DNA from: an uncultured Limnohabitans sp.
Lineage (GTDB): Bacteria > Pseudomonadota > Gammaproteobacteria > Burkholderiales > Burkholderiaceae_C
Reading direction: 5' to 3'
Assembly (NCBI RefSeq): GCF_937889215.1
Contig: NZ_CALBEX010000466.1
Span: forward strand, 1 to 5,365
DNA length: 5,365 bases
The position numbers and the translations under genes are program-made. Under the pieces are notes generated by a model. That model was not told where the DNA came from, ran no database searches, and saw only the letters and a list, made by a program, of their open reading frames with translations. This document shows positions 5,338 to 5,365 of the stretch, in pieces; positions within the stretch are counted from its first letter, which is position 1; each line of letters begins with the position of its first letter.

Positions 5338-5365
5338 ATGCGTTTTAGCAGAGAAAATTCACGAG

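Noticed and set aside
5328..5365. Possible end of a converging minus-strand gene (reading REFSLLKRMGR then stop)
   Set aside because: Only 11 codons are in the window and other minus frames also stop nearby, so it cannot be told from chance.
5338..5365. Possible start of a + strand gene at the ATG at 5338 (MRFSRENSR)
   Set aside because: Nine codons, no ribosome binding site, and it abuts the right arm of the inverted repeat; not supportable.

Overview
The window is GC-rich and densely coded, with every confident gene on the + strand. Protein style and gene content suggest a betaproteobacterium, most likely Burkholderiales near the Comamonadaceae (Limnohabitans, Rhodoferax or Curvibacter type). 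The signs are a NudB with the 'QSVTGSKD' signature, a YbhP-like/ClsB pair, and a BLUF gene behind folE. The placement comes from recalled family patterns, not from a search.

Layout: (1) 1-518 is the 3' end of a gene that begins before the window. It encodes the last residues of a histidine-kinase ATPase domain, a linker and a complete receiver domain, so it is probably a hybrid sensor kinase. (2) 519-634 is a short intergenic stretch with a weak promoter candidate. (3) 635-3101 is a tight cluster: nudB (dihydroneopterin triphosphate diphosphatase), an endonuclease/exonuclease/phosphatase-family gene resembling YbhP, and a cardiolipin synthase of the ClsB type. The junctions are a 4-base ATGA overlap and a 2-base gap. 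(4) 3102-3189 is a short gap with a possible extended -10 promoter. (5) 3190-4326 holds folE (GTP cyclohydrolase I) and, 3 bases after its stop, a stand-alone BLUF blue-light photoreceptor whose ribosome binding site lies inside the end of folE. (6) 4327-4395 is an intergenic spacer carrying a palindromic repeat of the kind that translates as 'WIPAxAGMT'. (7) 4396-5211 is a DUF429 gene of unknown function. (8) 5212-5365 has no supported gene, only an inverted repeat near the right edge.

Two genes act in consecutive steps of folate synthesis. FolE makes 7,8-dihydroneopterin triphosphate from GTP, and NudB removes pyrophosphate from that product. Between them sits a membrane-lipid pair (YbhP-like plus ClsB) that has the same order in E. 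coli. The most intriguing arrangement is the translationally linked folE-BLUF pair, in which a flavin-based light sensor with no effector domain is made together with the committing enzyme of pterin/folate synthesis. No mobile element, CRISPR array, tRNA or rRNA was seen.
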